Assembly (NCBI GenBank): GCA_025360665.1
Contig: JANYBU010000225.1
Coordinates: forward strand, 1-17,652
From: Nitrospira sp.
GTDB lineage: Bacteria; Nitrospirota; Nitrospiria; Nitrospirales; Nitrospiraceae
DNA: 17,652 nt
Direction of reading: 5' to 3'
In this document: positions 6,451 through 14,246 of the stretch, piece by piece
How positions within the stretch are numbered: position 1 is the stretch's first letter
Layout: each line of letters opens with the position of its first letter
Notes under the pieces: generated by a model
Told to the model about the DNA's origin: nothing
The model's input: the letters and a program-made list of their open reading frames with translations, nothing else
Database searches by the model: none
Program-made: the position numbers and the translations under genes

Positions 6451-7200
6451 TCAGAACAGAGGGGGGAGGGCCGCGTCAGCTCCTGCCACGGGAGTCGGTG
6501 GAGACTGTCCATACACCATAAGCGCCCTTTCCAACTCTTGAAGCGCCTTCAGTAGTGCAGGGCAGTGCGACCGAACCGGCCGGCCGCCTCCCATGTCCTT
6601 CGAATACAGCCGGAAGAATTTATCGGCCCCCAGCATGGACGCGCTTTCCGCAAGGTCCTTGAGCAACCGACTGAGATTCTCGGAGATGGGCTCGTCCGCG
6701 TCTCCATGTTCCAGCACCACAATCGGGATGATTGCGGCCAATTGGGCCGCAAACGCATGGACCAGCTCATGATATTCCGTCAGCCCAAGGCCCAATCGAT
6801 CCATCGTTTTCTGTTTGGCAAGCAGCACGACCGGCTGCGCTCGGATGAGGGCATCAACCCGTTTGATCAACTGGTGCTTGTCGATGGGTTTCACCAGGAA
6901 GCCATCGCACTGTAATCCCTGCACCCGTTTGACGGTTTCAAGATCCGCATGCGCCGATGCGACAAGAATCGGAACTTGGTTACATGCCGGCAAGGCCCTG
7001 ACCTTCACAATAAACTCCAACCCATCCATTTCCGGCATCATGTAATCGGTGATGATCAGCTGAATGTCTGGTGTTTCAGCCACAGTCACCAAGCCTTCTT
7101 TGCCGTTCCTGGCCACCACCGTCTGATACCCCTGTGCGTGCAACATGAGCGCTAACAGTCTTGCATTGACCGGATTGTCTTCAACAATCAAAATGGACAT
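6451..7200 (-). CDS. Response regulator with a C-terminal pseudo-Hpt domain
   Basis: A 249-residue protein. A complete receiver domain occupies residues 1-120, with E7/D8, phosphoacceptor D52 (IITDYMMPEMDG) and K104 in VKP. The C-terminal half (about 143-228) is helical and resembles an Hpt domain. The segment LKDLAESASMLGA (180-192) lines up with the Hpt consensus AHTLKGSAGNLGA, but Lys181 stands where the phosphoacceptor His should be and the Lys-Gly pair is Ala-Glu. It therefore cannot be a normal phosphotransfer domain and may be a docking or dimerisation module. The gene lies 79 bp downstream of the hybrid kinase, its likely partner. The last 20 residues are Pro/Ala-rich and probably disordered. 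No DNA-binding output is seen. Confidence 0.85.
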   Translation of the reverse strand: MSILIVEDNPVNARLLALMLHAQGYQTVVARNGKEGLVTVAETPDIQLIITDYMMPEMDGLEFIVKVRALPACNQVPILVASAHADLETVKRVQGLQCDGFLVKPIDKHQLIKRVDALIRAQPVVLLAKQKTMDRLGLGLTEYHELVHAFAAQLAAIIPIVVLEHGDADEPISENLSRLLKDLAESASMLGADKFFRLYSKDMGGGRPVRSHCPALLKALQELERALMVYGQSPPTPVAGADAALPPLF

Positions 7201-7279
7201 CGTGTTCGTTCCTTGCCGTCCAATGGACTAGTGGTGACAACTGGGTCACGGTTTCCACCGCGCAGAGCCTCTCGGGTGA

Positions 7280-9844
7280 TCAGCAGGCCGTCCCGCCTGA
7301 GGCGGTCTGCAGTGGATGGTCCTCTGTGGAGTTGGAGATCGAGGCAGGCGCGCTGACCCAGCGCGCGAGGACCTCTGCCAACACCGTGGGCTGCATGGGC
7401 TTACTCAGGTAGTCATCCATGCCGACTGCGAAGCACCGGTCTCGATCCTCCTGCTGGGCATTCGCCGTCATGGCGATAATGGGAACATGGCGAGAGGCAT
7501 GAGGCGAGAGGAACGAGCCTTCCTCTCCTTTGTTTGCCTCTGGCCCCTTGCCCATCGCCTCTCGCCGGCGGATTTCTCGCGTCGCTTCAAAGCCGTCCAT
7601 CTCCGGCATGTGGCAATCCATCACGACCGCGGCATAGGGGATGCGCGCCAGGGCATTGAGGGCCTCTAGGCCGTTGGCCACGAGATCCACACGATAGCCC
7701 AACTTTTCCAGCATAAGTACGGCGACCTTCTGGTTGACGACGTTATCCTCGGCGACCAGAATCCGGGCGGTAGCCCGCGCGGTCGCCTCAGCCAAACTAT
7801 GCCTAGTGACCAGCGCAGGTCGGCCTGCGGATGGTGTGAGCACAGTGGTGAGACACGCATACAGTTGCGCCTCCCGCACCGGCTTAGTGAGGTAGGCGAC
7901 ATAGCCGACGGCTTGTGCCGCCGTGGCATCGCCGCGCTGGCCCTGAGACGTCTGTAAGACCAGCCTGGTTGACGCCAGCGCCGGATCGGCTTTGATGGCG
8001 CCGGCTAGTTCCAGGCCATCCATCCCCGGCATTTGCATGTCAATGATGGCGAAGTCACAGGCCTGGCCCCGGGCCGCCGCCTCGCGCAAGCGCACCAAGG
8101 CCTGGGGGCCATCCTCCGCCAGCAGGCATTGGACCCCCCATCGCCCGGCATAGAGTTCTAGGATGCGGCGGTTGGTGGAATGCTCATCCACGATGCAGAG
8201 ACACAGCCCTCGCAAATCCTGGGACATCATGGTCCCTACCGATACTGTAGCCTGCGGCTGTGTGCCGAGCTGAACGGTGAACCAGAACGTACTGCCGTCG
8301 CCCAGCCGGCTGTCCACCCCGATCTGACCCCCCATGAGCTCCGTGAGCTGTTTGCAGATGGCGAGCCCCAATCCTGTGCCCCCGTACTTGCGCGTGGTCG
8401 AGCTGTCGGCCTGGCTGAAGGACTGAAACAGGTGCCCTTGCGCGTCAGGGGACAGGCCGATTCCGGTATCCTGCACATCAAACCGCACCGTGGCCTCGGT
8501 CTCGGTGTGGTGCCCCAGTGTGACGGAGACCACCACCTCACCCTGCTCCGTAAACTTGATGGCGTTCCCCACGAGGTTGAGCAGGATCTGGCGGAGTCGT
8601 CCGGGATCGCCACGGAGTGCGGCAGGCACGTCCGCGTGCACCAGGCAGGCCAGATTCAGCCCTTTACCGAACGCGCGCTCGGCCACCAGGTCCAGCGTCT
8701 CGGCCACCACGGTGCGCAAGTCGAAGTCGATGATTTCCAAGGTCAACTTGCCGGCTTCAATCTTGGAAAAGTCGAGGATGTCGTTGATGACGGTGAGCAG
8801 GTGCTCGCTGCTGCTGCGGACAGTCTCGGCGAACTCCCGCTGCTCGGGCGTGAGATCCGTGTCGAGGAGGAGACCGGTCATGCCGATCACGCCGTTCATG
8901 GGGGTGCGGATTTCGTGACTCATGTTGGCCAGAAAGGCCGACTTGACCTTGACCGCTTCCAGCGCTTTCTGCCGTGAGAGGTCCAATTCAGCCGTCCGCT
9001 CGCGAACCCGCTTTTCGAGCGATATATTGAGCGTCTGCAGATACTCAGCTTGGGTTCGAAGGACGTCAGTAGTCCACGATACGGCGTGCGTCAGGTGTTC
9101 GATCTCCCCTTCCTCAGGAAACGCCGATTGGATTTTTTGTTGGTGGGGAATAGCAGCGCCCCCGCTCACCGTGTCGAGGGTGTTTCGGAGAGGAATCAAT
9201 ATGTTCCCGAAAATATTGGACATGCGACGCATCATCATGCGCAGGGCACCTATGGCCACAATCATGAGGAGAAGACTCACTCCCAGCAGCTGTCCTGCCA
9301 TCTGCCACTGCTCCCGTTGCGCTTGCACGAACGAATATTTCACCCGCACCCAGGCAGTGGGTTCGTTGCCGTCATAGAGCGGTTCCACGATGACGACGAA
9401 CGGAGCCCCGTCTTGTTCTTGCCCATAGGAGATGTCCTCGGTCGTACTGGTGCGTCGCAGAATCCAGTCAGACTCAGTCAATATCGTGCCGATACGTGCC
9501 GTGTGTTTTGCGGCTACGATCATGTTGTCGAGATCGATGACATCGATTTCCAGGAGATCAGCATCGGTGAGGTACTGAGTCATCGCCTCCTGAATGCGGA
9601 AAAGGTTGTCAATGACGGCCGTCGCACCCATGACCGCAAAGGTGTGCGCGAAGGCGGCGGCTCTCTCCTCAGCAGCCTGCAGGATAATCTTGCCTTGCTG
9701 AGCGATGACGAAACCGGACCCGCCGGCCATAATGACAAGGATGATGCCGGAGAGCCCGAGCGTGACTCGGACCTCCAGGCTATAGCGCCATCGCTTCAGA
9801 AGCCAGTCGAACCATGTGAAGAACCAAGACACCATCGTGACCAT
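7280..9844 (-). CDS. Membrane-bound hybrid sensor histidine kinase with two receivers
   Basis: About 854 residues. In order: transmembrane helix 27-49, an extracytoplasmic sensor region of about 130 residues, transmembrane helix 184-203, a coiled-coil linker (about 255-300), HisKA with His310 (MSHEIRTPMNG), HATPase_c with N box LLNLVGNAIKFT and G boxes DTGIG and GGTGLGLAI, then two receivers with D602 (IIDMQMPGMDG) and D743 (VMDCHMPEMDG). In receiver 1 the usual acidic pair is DE (553-554). Translation from upstream of 9844 would overlap the preceding gene by more than 100 bp, so the ATG at 9844 is preferred although its ribosome site is weak. It starts 25 bp after the cupredoxin-like gene, suggesting co-expression with the redox genes. 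Residues 760-786 in receiver 2 are an insertion made of repeat DNA. Confidence 0.93.
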   Translation of the reverse strand: MVTMVSWFFTWFDWLLKRWRYSLEVRVTLGLSGIILVIMAGGSGFVIAQQGKIILQAAEERAAAFAHTFAVMGATAVIDNLFRIQEAMTQYLTDADLLEIDVIDLDNMIVAAKHTARIGTILTESDWILRRTSTTEDISYGQEQDGAPFVVIVEPLYDGNEPTAWVRVKYSFVQAQREQWQMAGQLLGVSLLLMIVAIGALRMMMRRMSNIFGNILIPLRNTLDTVSGGAAIPHQQKIQSAFPEEGEIEHLTHAVSWTTDVLRTQAEYLQTLNISLEKRVRERTAELDLSRQKALEAVKVKSAFLANMSHEIRTPMNGVIGMTGLLLDTDLTPEQREFAETVRSSSEHLLTVINDILDFSKIEAGKLTLEIIDFDLRTVVAETLDLVAERAFGKGLNLACLVHADVPAALRGDPGRLRQILLNLVGNAIKFTEQGEVVVSVTLGHHTETEATVRFDVQDTGIGLSPDAQGHLFQSFSQADSSTTRKYGGTGLGLAICKQLTELMGGQIGVDSRLGDGSTFWFTVQLGTQPQATVSVGTMMSQDLRGLCLCIVDEHSTNRRILELYAGRWGVQCLLAEDGPQALVRLREAAARGQACDFAIIDMQMPGMDGLELAGAIKADPALASTRLVLQTSQGQRGDATAAQAVGYVAYLTKPVREAQLYACLTTVLTPSAGRPALVTRHSLAEATARATARILVAEDNVVNQKVAVLMLEKLGYRVDLVANGLEALNALARIPYAAVVMDCHMPEMDGFEATREIRRREAMGKGPEANKGEEGSFLSPHASRHVPIIAMTANAQQEDRDRCFAVGMDDYLSKPMQPTVLAEVLARWVSAPASISNSTEDHPLQTASGGTAC
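7489..7566. repeat. Head-to-head 7-bp repeats inserted in the coding sequence of receiver 2
   Basis: Plus-strand units GGCGAGA, GGCATGA, GGCGAGA, GGAACGA (7489-7516) face TTGCCTC, TGGCCCC, TTGCCCA, TCGCCTC, TCGCC (7534-7566). The outer ten bases of each arm are exact reverse complements. The block is 78 bp (26 codons) and keeps the kinase frame open. It falls in the loop before the strand ending in IIAMTANA, where related receivers have a much shorter sequence. Confidence 0.8.
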
Positions 9845-9869
9845 AGATCCCAAGTGAATGCAAGGAACG

Positions 9870-10607
9870 TCAGGGGAACTCGATGGTGATGGACACGTCG
9901 CCCTGTGCCGGCACGGTAACCTCGTGATGCAGTGCCCCGAGCGTTTCATGCCAGACGGTGACCTGATGCCGGCCCGCGGGCACACCAACGATCCGAAAGT
10001 CTCCCTGCGCCTCCGTCACCGCGTAATACGGATGATCGAAGGCCACGACGGACCCCTGCATGAATACGTGCGCATCGCATTGAACGTGGTACAACCCAGG
10101 CATCTTGATAACCTTCGCCACCGGATGTCCCCCGGGAACAAGTGCCACATTGAGAAACGTGCGTTTGCCCGTCATGATGTGCGTGTTGTGCAACACGGGG
10201 TCGTGGCTGCGCACTTCAAGAGGAGTACCAACCCTGATGGCCTCGACATGGGGGCTGAACGCACACTGTGTGTTGGTGATCGCTGTGGTCTTCGTCGTAT
10301 CCGTATTAGGCGAAGTGTTCTCCCCCTCGATACTGACTACCGCGTTCTGGATGCCGCGTGTGCTCGGATGGACGACGAGCGGCTGAATTGTTCTGGTCTC
10401 GCCGCAGGTCTTCGGATCACGCGTGACCGTGACAACTTCGGGCGGTGGGACAGTTCCCCGAAAGACAACACGCCCGACGAGAGTGGCTCCAGTCTCCCCG
10501 GCAAGACTGGTGAGTGGCATGGCTCCGGATCCTGTCACGAGTATGGCGACAAAGAGAAGAAGGGGATAGAAACGACGACTCCAACAAGGGCACCATCGAC
10601 CAGGCAT
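9870..10607 (-). CDS. Exported cupredoxin-like / carboxypeptidase-regulatory-like protein
   Basis: About 245 residues. The N-terminus has a basic stretch followed by a hydrophobic segment (about 14-36), a signal peptide or anchor, so the protein should be periplasmic. The middle holds a cupredoxin-like pattern: His140 and His143 (LHNTH), then HVQCDAHVFMQG with Cys177, His180 and Met183 as candidate copper ligands. The C-terminal 60 residues resemble a carboxypeptidase regulatory-like beta-sandwich (GDFRIVGVPAGRHQVTVWH). ATG at 10607 follows GGGGGAG. The gene lies 148 bp downstream of the diheme cytochrome and 25 bp upstream of the hybrid kinase. A role as a soluble electron carrier or copper protein is inferred; metal binding is not certain. 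Confidence 0.75.
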   Translation of the reverse strand: MPGRWCPCWSRRFYPLLLFVAILVTGSGAMPLTSLAGETGATLVGRVVFRGTVPPPEVVTVTRDPKTCGETRTIQPLVVHPSTRGIQNAVVSIEGENTSPNTDTTKTTAITNTQCAFSPHVEAIRVGTPLEVRSHDPVLHNTHIMTGKRTFLNVALVPGGHPVAKVIKMPGLYHVQCDAHVFMQGSVVAFDHPYYAVTEAQGDFRIVGVPAGRHQVTVWHETLGALHHEVTVPAQGDVSITIEFP

Positions 10608-10755
10608 ACGACTCCCCCACGTCAAAAGTGAAGACTGCTTGAGTTGTTATCGGTGCTTTTTTTCATTACCGTAACGTGTCGCGGCCTGGACCTCAGGAAG
10701 GTGTCGAGGGAAGAGCCGCTTGCACCTGGTAGGTGGACAAAGATCTTCAACACGG

Positions 10756-11529
10756 TTATGGGAACGATCCTGACGACAATGAGAGAAGATACTGGGCAAG
10801 GTACCAGGCTTCGTCCTCCTTGCCGGTAAGCTGCGCGGCATACGACGGCATGGGTGTTCCGTCAAGACCCGTCATGAGCGTCCGGACAAGATCCTGGGGG
10901 GACGAACCATTCTTAAACGACAATGGGCGGGTGAGATCGGTAGCAAAAATCCTGAGCCCTGACGCATCTTTTAGATCCCCAGCTTCGCTAACCGGACCGT
11001 CCCCGCGCCCGTCAATGCCATGACAGGCTTGGCATTCGAATCTCACATACAGGGCTCTTCCTGTTTCGATGCTCGTGGGTGACGCCAGTGGGGCAGGTCC
11101 ACCGAGCAGAAGCGGAGCCGGTGTTTCCGTTTGAAACGCCGGGTTGAAACTCTTCACATAGGCGATCACCTGCCAGCGCTCCGTTTCCGTCAAGCCAGCG
11201 AAGGAGGGCATATAGCCGGGAATCCCCCGCGTCACCGTGCGGAAGAGGTCTTGGTCCGTCGGTAACGATCCGGATTCGGTGCTCCTCAGCTTGAACCCTT
11301 CGGAGGTAAAGTCACGCGGGTGGGGGGCCTCATATCGACCGATGAACCAGCCTGCAGGCCCATCGCCCTTGCCTTCGGCTCCGTGACAGAACAGGCAGGA
11401 CCGCTCATAGATCACTCGCCCATTTTCTCTGGTCGCTCGATTGCCTTCCGGCTTCACGGCCAAAACCGTCGTGGCCGCCAATCCGATGGCCAGGATCGTG
11501 GCCGATAGCGTCATGAGTCTCCGTCGCAT
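10756..11529 (-). CDS. Periplasmic diheme cytochrome c
   Basis: About 257 residues. A signal peptide (residues 1-24, ending TTVLA) is followed by two class-I-like cytochrome c domains. Heme 1 is bound by CLFCH (45-49) with Met107 (YMPSF) as likely distal ligand, and heme 2 by CQACH (166-170) with Met227 (TPMPSY). Both hemes are followed by the typical G-x-G-D-G loop. ATG at 11529 is preferred because AAAGGG lies eight bases upstream; GTG and ATG codons slightly further upstream are too close to that site. The gene begins about 20 bp after the stop of the cytochrome-porin gene, so the two are almost certainly co-transcribed. It probably carries electrons across the periplasm to or from the outer-membrane protein. 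Confidence 0.93.
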   Translation of the reverse strand: MRRRLMTLSATILAIGLAATTVLAVKPEGNRATRENGRVIYERSCLFCHGAEGKGDGPAGWFIGRYEAPHPRDFTSEGFKLRSTESGSLPTDQDLFRTVTRGIPGYMPSFAGLTETERWQVIAYVKSFNPAFQTETPAPLLLGGPAPLASPTSIETGRALYVRFECQACHGIDGRGDGPVSEAGDLKDASGLRIFATDLTRPLSFKNGSSPQDLVRTLMTGLDGTPMPSYAAQLTGKEDEAWYLAQYLLSLSSGSFP

Positions 11530-11549
11530 AGCCATCACCCTTTCTCGCG

Positions 11550-12920
11550 CTAGAATACGATGTCAACACCGCTGAAGAAGGCGTTGCGGAGGTTCCGCGC
11601 TGCCGTGTCGCTCCCTTCGGATTTTCTGACGTTGAAGTCATTGCGCGCGAAAATCGCGATGTTGGTACGCAGGAACTGTTTTACTTGGAGCCCCACGAAG
11701 GTAGCCGACTTCCGCTGATCCAGCATCCCACCGGCATCCAGGTTGTCGTACCGGAGCGAGATCAATGTCTTGTTCGTGACATACGTATCGGCGCCGATGG
11801 TCAGACCGGTCGCGGTGGAGTCGAACAGGCCCGCCACGGCCGTCGGTGTCTTATCGATCTTATCCACCGCAAAGGCCGCGTAGATGTCGACCATTTTATA
11901 AGTCGCACGAGCCGACAGCCCATAGCGGTTCCAATTCACATCATCCTGCGATTGCACCTTGGCATTGCTGTAGCCTCGGTAGACAAATCCCGAAATATTG
12001 GCGGAAAAATTATTCGACTTTGCATAGTCGAATCTGAGCATGGCATAGATATCCTTGCCCTTGTTCGAATCGCCGAATCCCTCGTTGGCCCCATTCAACA
12101 CACCAACCTGGTACAGAAACCAATCGCCGAACGGGCGCCCATGGATATCCACGCCGGTTTCACCCCCTGAATTGAACAAGGAGGAGGCAAAGGGCGAGAT
12201 GGCCGTTCCATCCCGCTGGTAGAGACCGTAGAATTTGGCGGCGAAGGCGCTCGGGGCCAAACCTGCTCGGTTGAGCCCGCAGGGTGTAAAGGGTGTGCAT
12301 CCACTCGTCGTGCTCTCCACGACGTCGTTCAACTGCTGACGAATCGTGACATACGAGTAAAAGGCCGAGGGATCGTACCGACCGACCCGGACATGCGCGA
12401 GATCATGGTACCCGATATTGTTGAACGTCACGAAGCCTCGTTCCACCGCCGTGGTACCACCCTCGACATCATGGCCCAACTCGACCATGAAACCGACGTT
12501 CTTCGTCAACGTCCCGGCGGTGAACATGGTAAAGGCATCGGGAAATGTGAACTCCGTCTTGTTTTGGACGACACCGGCAGCGGCCCCAGGAGGATTCTGT
12601 TGCTTGAAGCTCCAGCTGCGCGTCACGTTCCCAACCATGCGAAAGCCCACGAAGTTGGTTACGTCGTCGAGCGTCACGTCGCCCAACTTTTTCTTGCCGA
12701 TAATGCCGCCGTCTTCTGTCCCAGGCAACTGATACCCGTTTTCGAGGAACCGCTGGCCAAAGGGATTCAGGATCGGCGGCGCGGTATGACAGGCCGTGCA
12801 GTTCACATTGTACTTGCGAGCAAAGGGCGGAATCGCCTGGGCTTCCGGATGGACAAAGGCCGAGGCAATAGTAGCGGCAACAGCCATCAGAATGCCGAGG
12901 GTAATGCTACGTTGGCTCAT
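11550..12920 (-). CDS. Outer-membrane fused monoheme cytochrome-porin (Cyc2-like architecture)
   Basis: A 456-residue protein. The signal peptide ends near AQA at residue 29. The mature N-terminus IPPFARKYNVNCTACHTAPP carries one heme site (C41, C44, H45) and is followed by NPFGQRFLENGY. The remaining ~400 residues show alternating polar/aromatic beta-strand patterns and end in Phe (DIVF), as expected for an outer-membrane beta-barrel. The same layout, one N-terminal heme plus a porin, defines the Cyc2 family, whose best-known members oxidise extracellular Fe(II). The wider family is less well characterised, so the substrate is not assigned. It is first in a run with the diheme cytochrome and cupredoxin-like genes. 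No strong ribosome site precedes the ATG; the start is chosen from the signal peptide. Confidence 0.85.
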   Translation of the reverse strand: MSQRSITLGILMAVAATIASAFVHPEAQAIPPFARKYNVNCTACHTAPPILNPFGQRFLENGYQLPGTEDGGIIGKKKLGDVTLDDVTNFVGFRMVGNVTRSWSFKQQNPPGAAAGVVQNKTEFTFPDAFTMFTAGTLTKNVGFMVELGHDVEGGTTAVERGFVTFNNIGYHDLAHVRVGRYDPSAFYSYVTIRQQLNDVVESTTSGCTPFTPCGLNRAGLAPSAFAAKFYGLYQRDGTAISPFASSLFNSGGETGVDIHGRPFGDWFLYQVGVLNGANEGFGDSNKGKDIYAMLRFDYAKSNNFSANISGFVYRGYSNAKVQSQDDVNWNRYGLSARATYKMVDIYAAFAVDKIDKTPTAVAGLFDSTATGLTIGADTYVTNKTLISLRYDNLDAGGMLDQRKSATFVGLQVKQFLRTNIAIFARNDFNVRKSEGSDTAARNLRNAFFSGVDIVF

Positions 12921-13254
12921 ACGAGTGCGGGGCAGATTCGATGGATCGGCACAATACTTCCTGTGTTCTAGGGGTGTACACGCGAGTGTGGTGCACTTGG
13001 CAGTACTGCACCCAATGGATCACTCCCGTTCGATGTTGTTATCGGCTGGAAGCTGTTAGATCTTGACCAGAAAGAGTGACGGTTGAAGTTCCCCTGATTT
13101 TGTGGCCACCACTTAGGCCTAATACCAACAAAGCGGTATCCGATGAATATCTCGCGATGGAAGTTCGCAGTCGATTTTGTGCAGGATGCGGTCGGCCAGG
13201 GGCTCGTTCAATTCAGGTCCGACAGGGATTGGCATCGTCAGGCCCGGGACTGGA
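12921..13254. other. Gene-free region upstream of the cytochrome-porin gene
   Basis: No supported gene. It should contain the promoter of the redox run, but no clear -10/-35 pair was identified by eye. A stretch near 13085-13140 (CCCCTGATTTTGTGGCCACC and following) looks like the terminal sequence of an insertion element, but no transposase frame follows, so it is left unassigned. Confidence 0.5.
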
Positions 13255-13290
13255 GCACGAGGCGAGGATTTCACCCCCCTCGCCTCGTGC
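13255..13290 (-). terminator. Perfect 12-bp stem hairpin after the MCP remnant
   Basis: GCACGAGGCGAG (13255-13266) and CTCGCCTCGTGC (13279-13290) are exact reverse complements around a 12-base loop. They lie about 15 bp past the MCP stop on the minus strand. A terminator or mRNA 3' hairpin is plausible, but no T-run follows. The right arm continues as 7-bp units (TCGTGCC, TCTTGCC), so it belongs to the same repeat family seen elsewhere in the window. Confidence 0.55.
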
Positions 13291-13304
13291 CTCTTGCCTG
13301 AATT

Positions 13305-13768
13305 TTAGAATTCCTCGAACTCGCTGTCCTTCTGCCTGCGATCCTTGCCATTGCCGGCGGCGACACTGACCGATTCCGACGCAGTCGTGTGAGGCGCCAC
13401 CGGTTTCTTGAACAGCAGTTTCTTCACCGGGCCGACCAAAGTGAGACTGGGCTTATGAGCGGCCGTGGCCGCGCATGGCTCTCCTGCCCGCTCCCCGTCA
13501 TCTTGAAGGACCCGACCTGATGCATCAGCGCCTGGGCCTGCTCCTGCGAGGCCGCCGTGATCTCCGCAATAATATCGGTGACCCGCTTAACCGAGCCCAC
13601 AATCTCCGCCAGCGTTTTGCCCGACTGATCGACCAGCTCGCTCCCGTCGGTGACCCACTGAATGGACTCATTGATCAAGCCCTTGATCTCCTTGGCGGCA
13701 GTCGTCGACCGCTGCGCCAGGTTCCGCACCTCGGCGGCCACCACGGCAAAGCCGCGTCCTTGCTCCCC
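13305..13768 (-). pseudogene. Methyl-accepting chemotaxis protein, C-terminal remnant with frameshift
   Basis: Homology to the MCP signalling domain begins abruptly at GEQGRGFAVVAAEVRNLAQR directly after a stop codon at about 13769. It continues through the descending helix (ITAASQEQAQ) to HQVGSFKM. The usual 30-odd residues between the ASxEQ motif and the end of the helix bundle seem to be missing, suggesting an internal deletion. Near 13460-13500 the frame shifts: the second frame reads HKPSLTLVGPVKKLLFKKP and ends DSEFEEF-stop at 13305. EFEEF fits the C-terminal pentapeptide (x-[HFYW]-x-x-[HFYW]) that tethers CheR or CheB to receptors. The ligand-binding, transmembrane and HAMP parts are absent. 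The original receptor was presumably a client of the CheR/CheB/CheD enzymes in this window. Confidence 0.85.
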
Positions 13769-13781
13769 TCAGGCACCGGCT

Positions 13782-14129
13782 CTACGGCAGCGTAAACACA
13801 TAGACCGTGCCGCTCTCCGCTGCGCTGTTGTCGTCCGCATTGCCGTTGACCCCCGTCGCGTTGCTGTCCTCGGAGCTCGCCCCCACGGCCAGAGTGTCGC
13901 CCGCGAGGGCGACGCTGTATCCGAAGCCGTCACTCGCGTCCGTGTTCGAGGCCTTGAGATAGCCCTGCTGAACGAGTTGGGCACGATCTGCTGGACGGTT
14001 TGCGGGGTGTCGCGGGCAGCCCCCGAGGCTTATCAGCAGCCCGGCGAGCGCGAGACCTGTGGCTATGCCTCCCCCCGCACCACGGCTCAGCCCATGTTGG
14101 ATGCGCGATCGAATATCTGCTGGTTTCAT
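13782..14129 (-). pseudogene. FG-GAP repeat lipoprotein fragment
   Basis: A 115-residue frame. The N-terminus has a signal sequence with a lipobox ending LISLGGC, so the product would be a lipid-anchored envelope protein. After it comes one FG-GAP/integrin-type repeat (YLKASNTDASDGFGYSVALA, then GDTLAVGA and GTVYVF). Such proteins normally have several tandem repeats forming a beta-propeller; here the frame stops after one (TLP-stop). About 15 bp later the MCP remnant begins in mid-domain, so the 3' part was probably lost in the deletion that also removed the 5' part of the MCP gene. It could still be expressed as a small lipoprotein. No strong ribosome site is seen. Confidence 0.7.
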
Positions 14130-14246
14130 GTATTATTACTTAGGTGAGATGTCAACGGTCAGGGAGTCGAGCATGTGATAATTGGGGGCAGGTTGAGATA
14201 CGAGTCCGTTCCTCGAGTCCTTTGTGGCCCAGTTTTGGGGTTTGGG

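Noticed and set aside
9845..9988. Extended N-terminus of the hybrid kinase
   Set aside because: The 48 extra residues are Pro/Ser/Cys-rich, overlap the 3' end of the preceding gene by over 100 bp, and precede a sensible membrane-kinase start at 9844.
13083..13200. Possible IS terminus (CCCCTGATTTTGTGGCCACC) followed by a short plus-strand frame
   Set aside because: The end-like sequence is only a memory-based resemblance. The following frame has no transposase motif and no partner end was found, so it is mentioned only under the intergenic entry.
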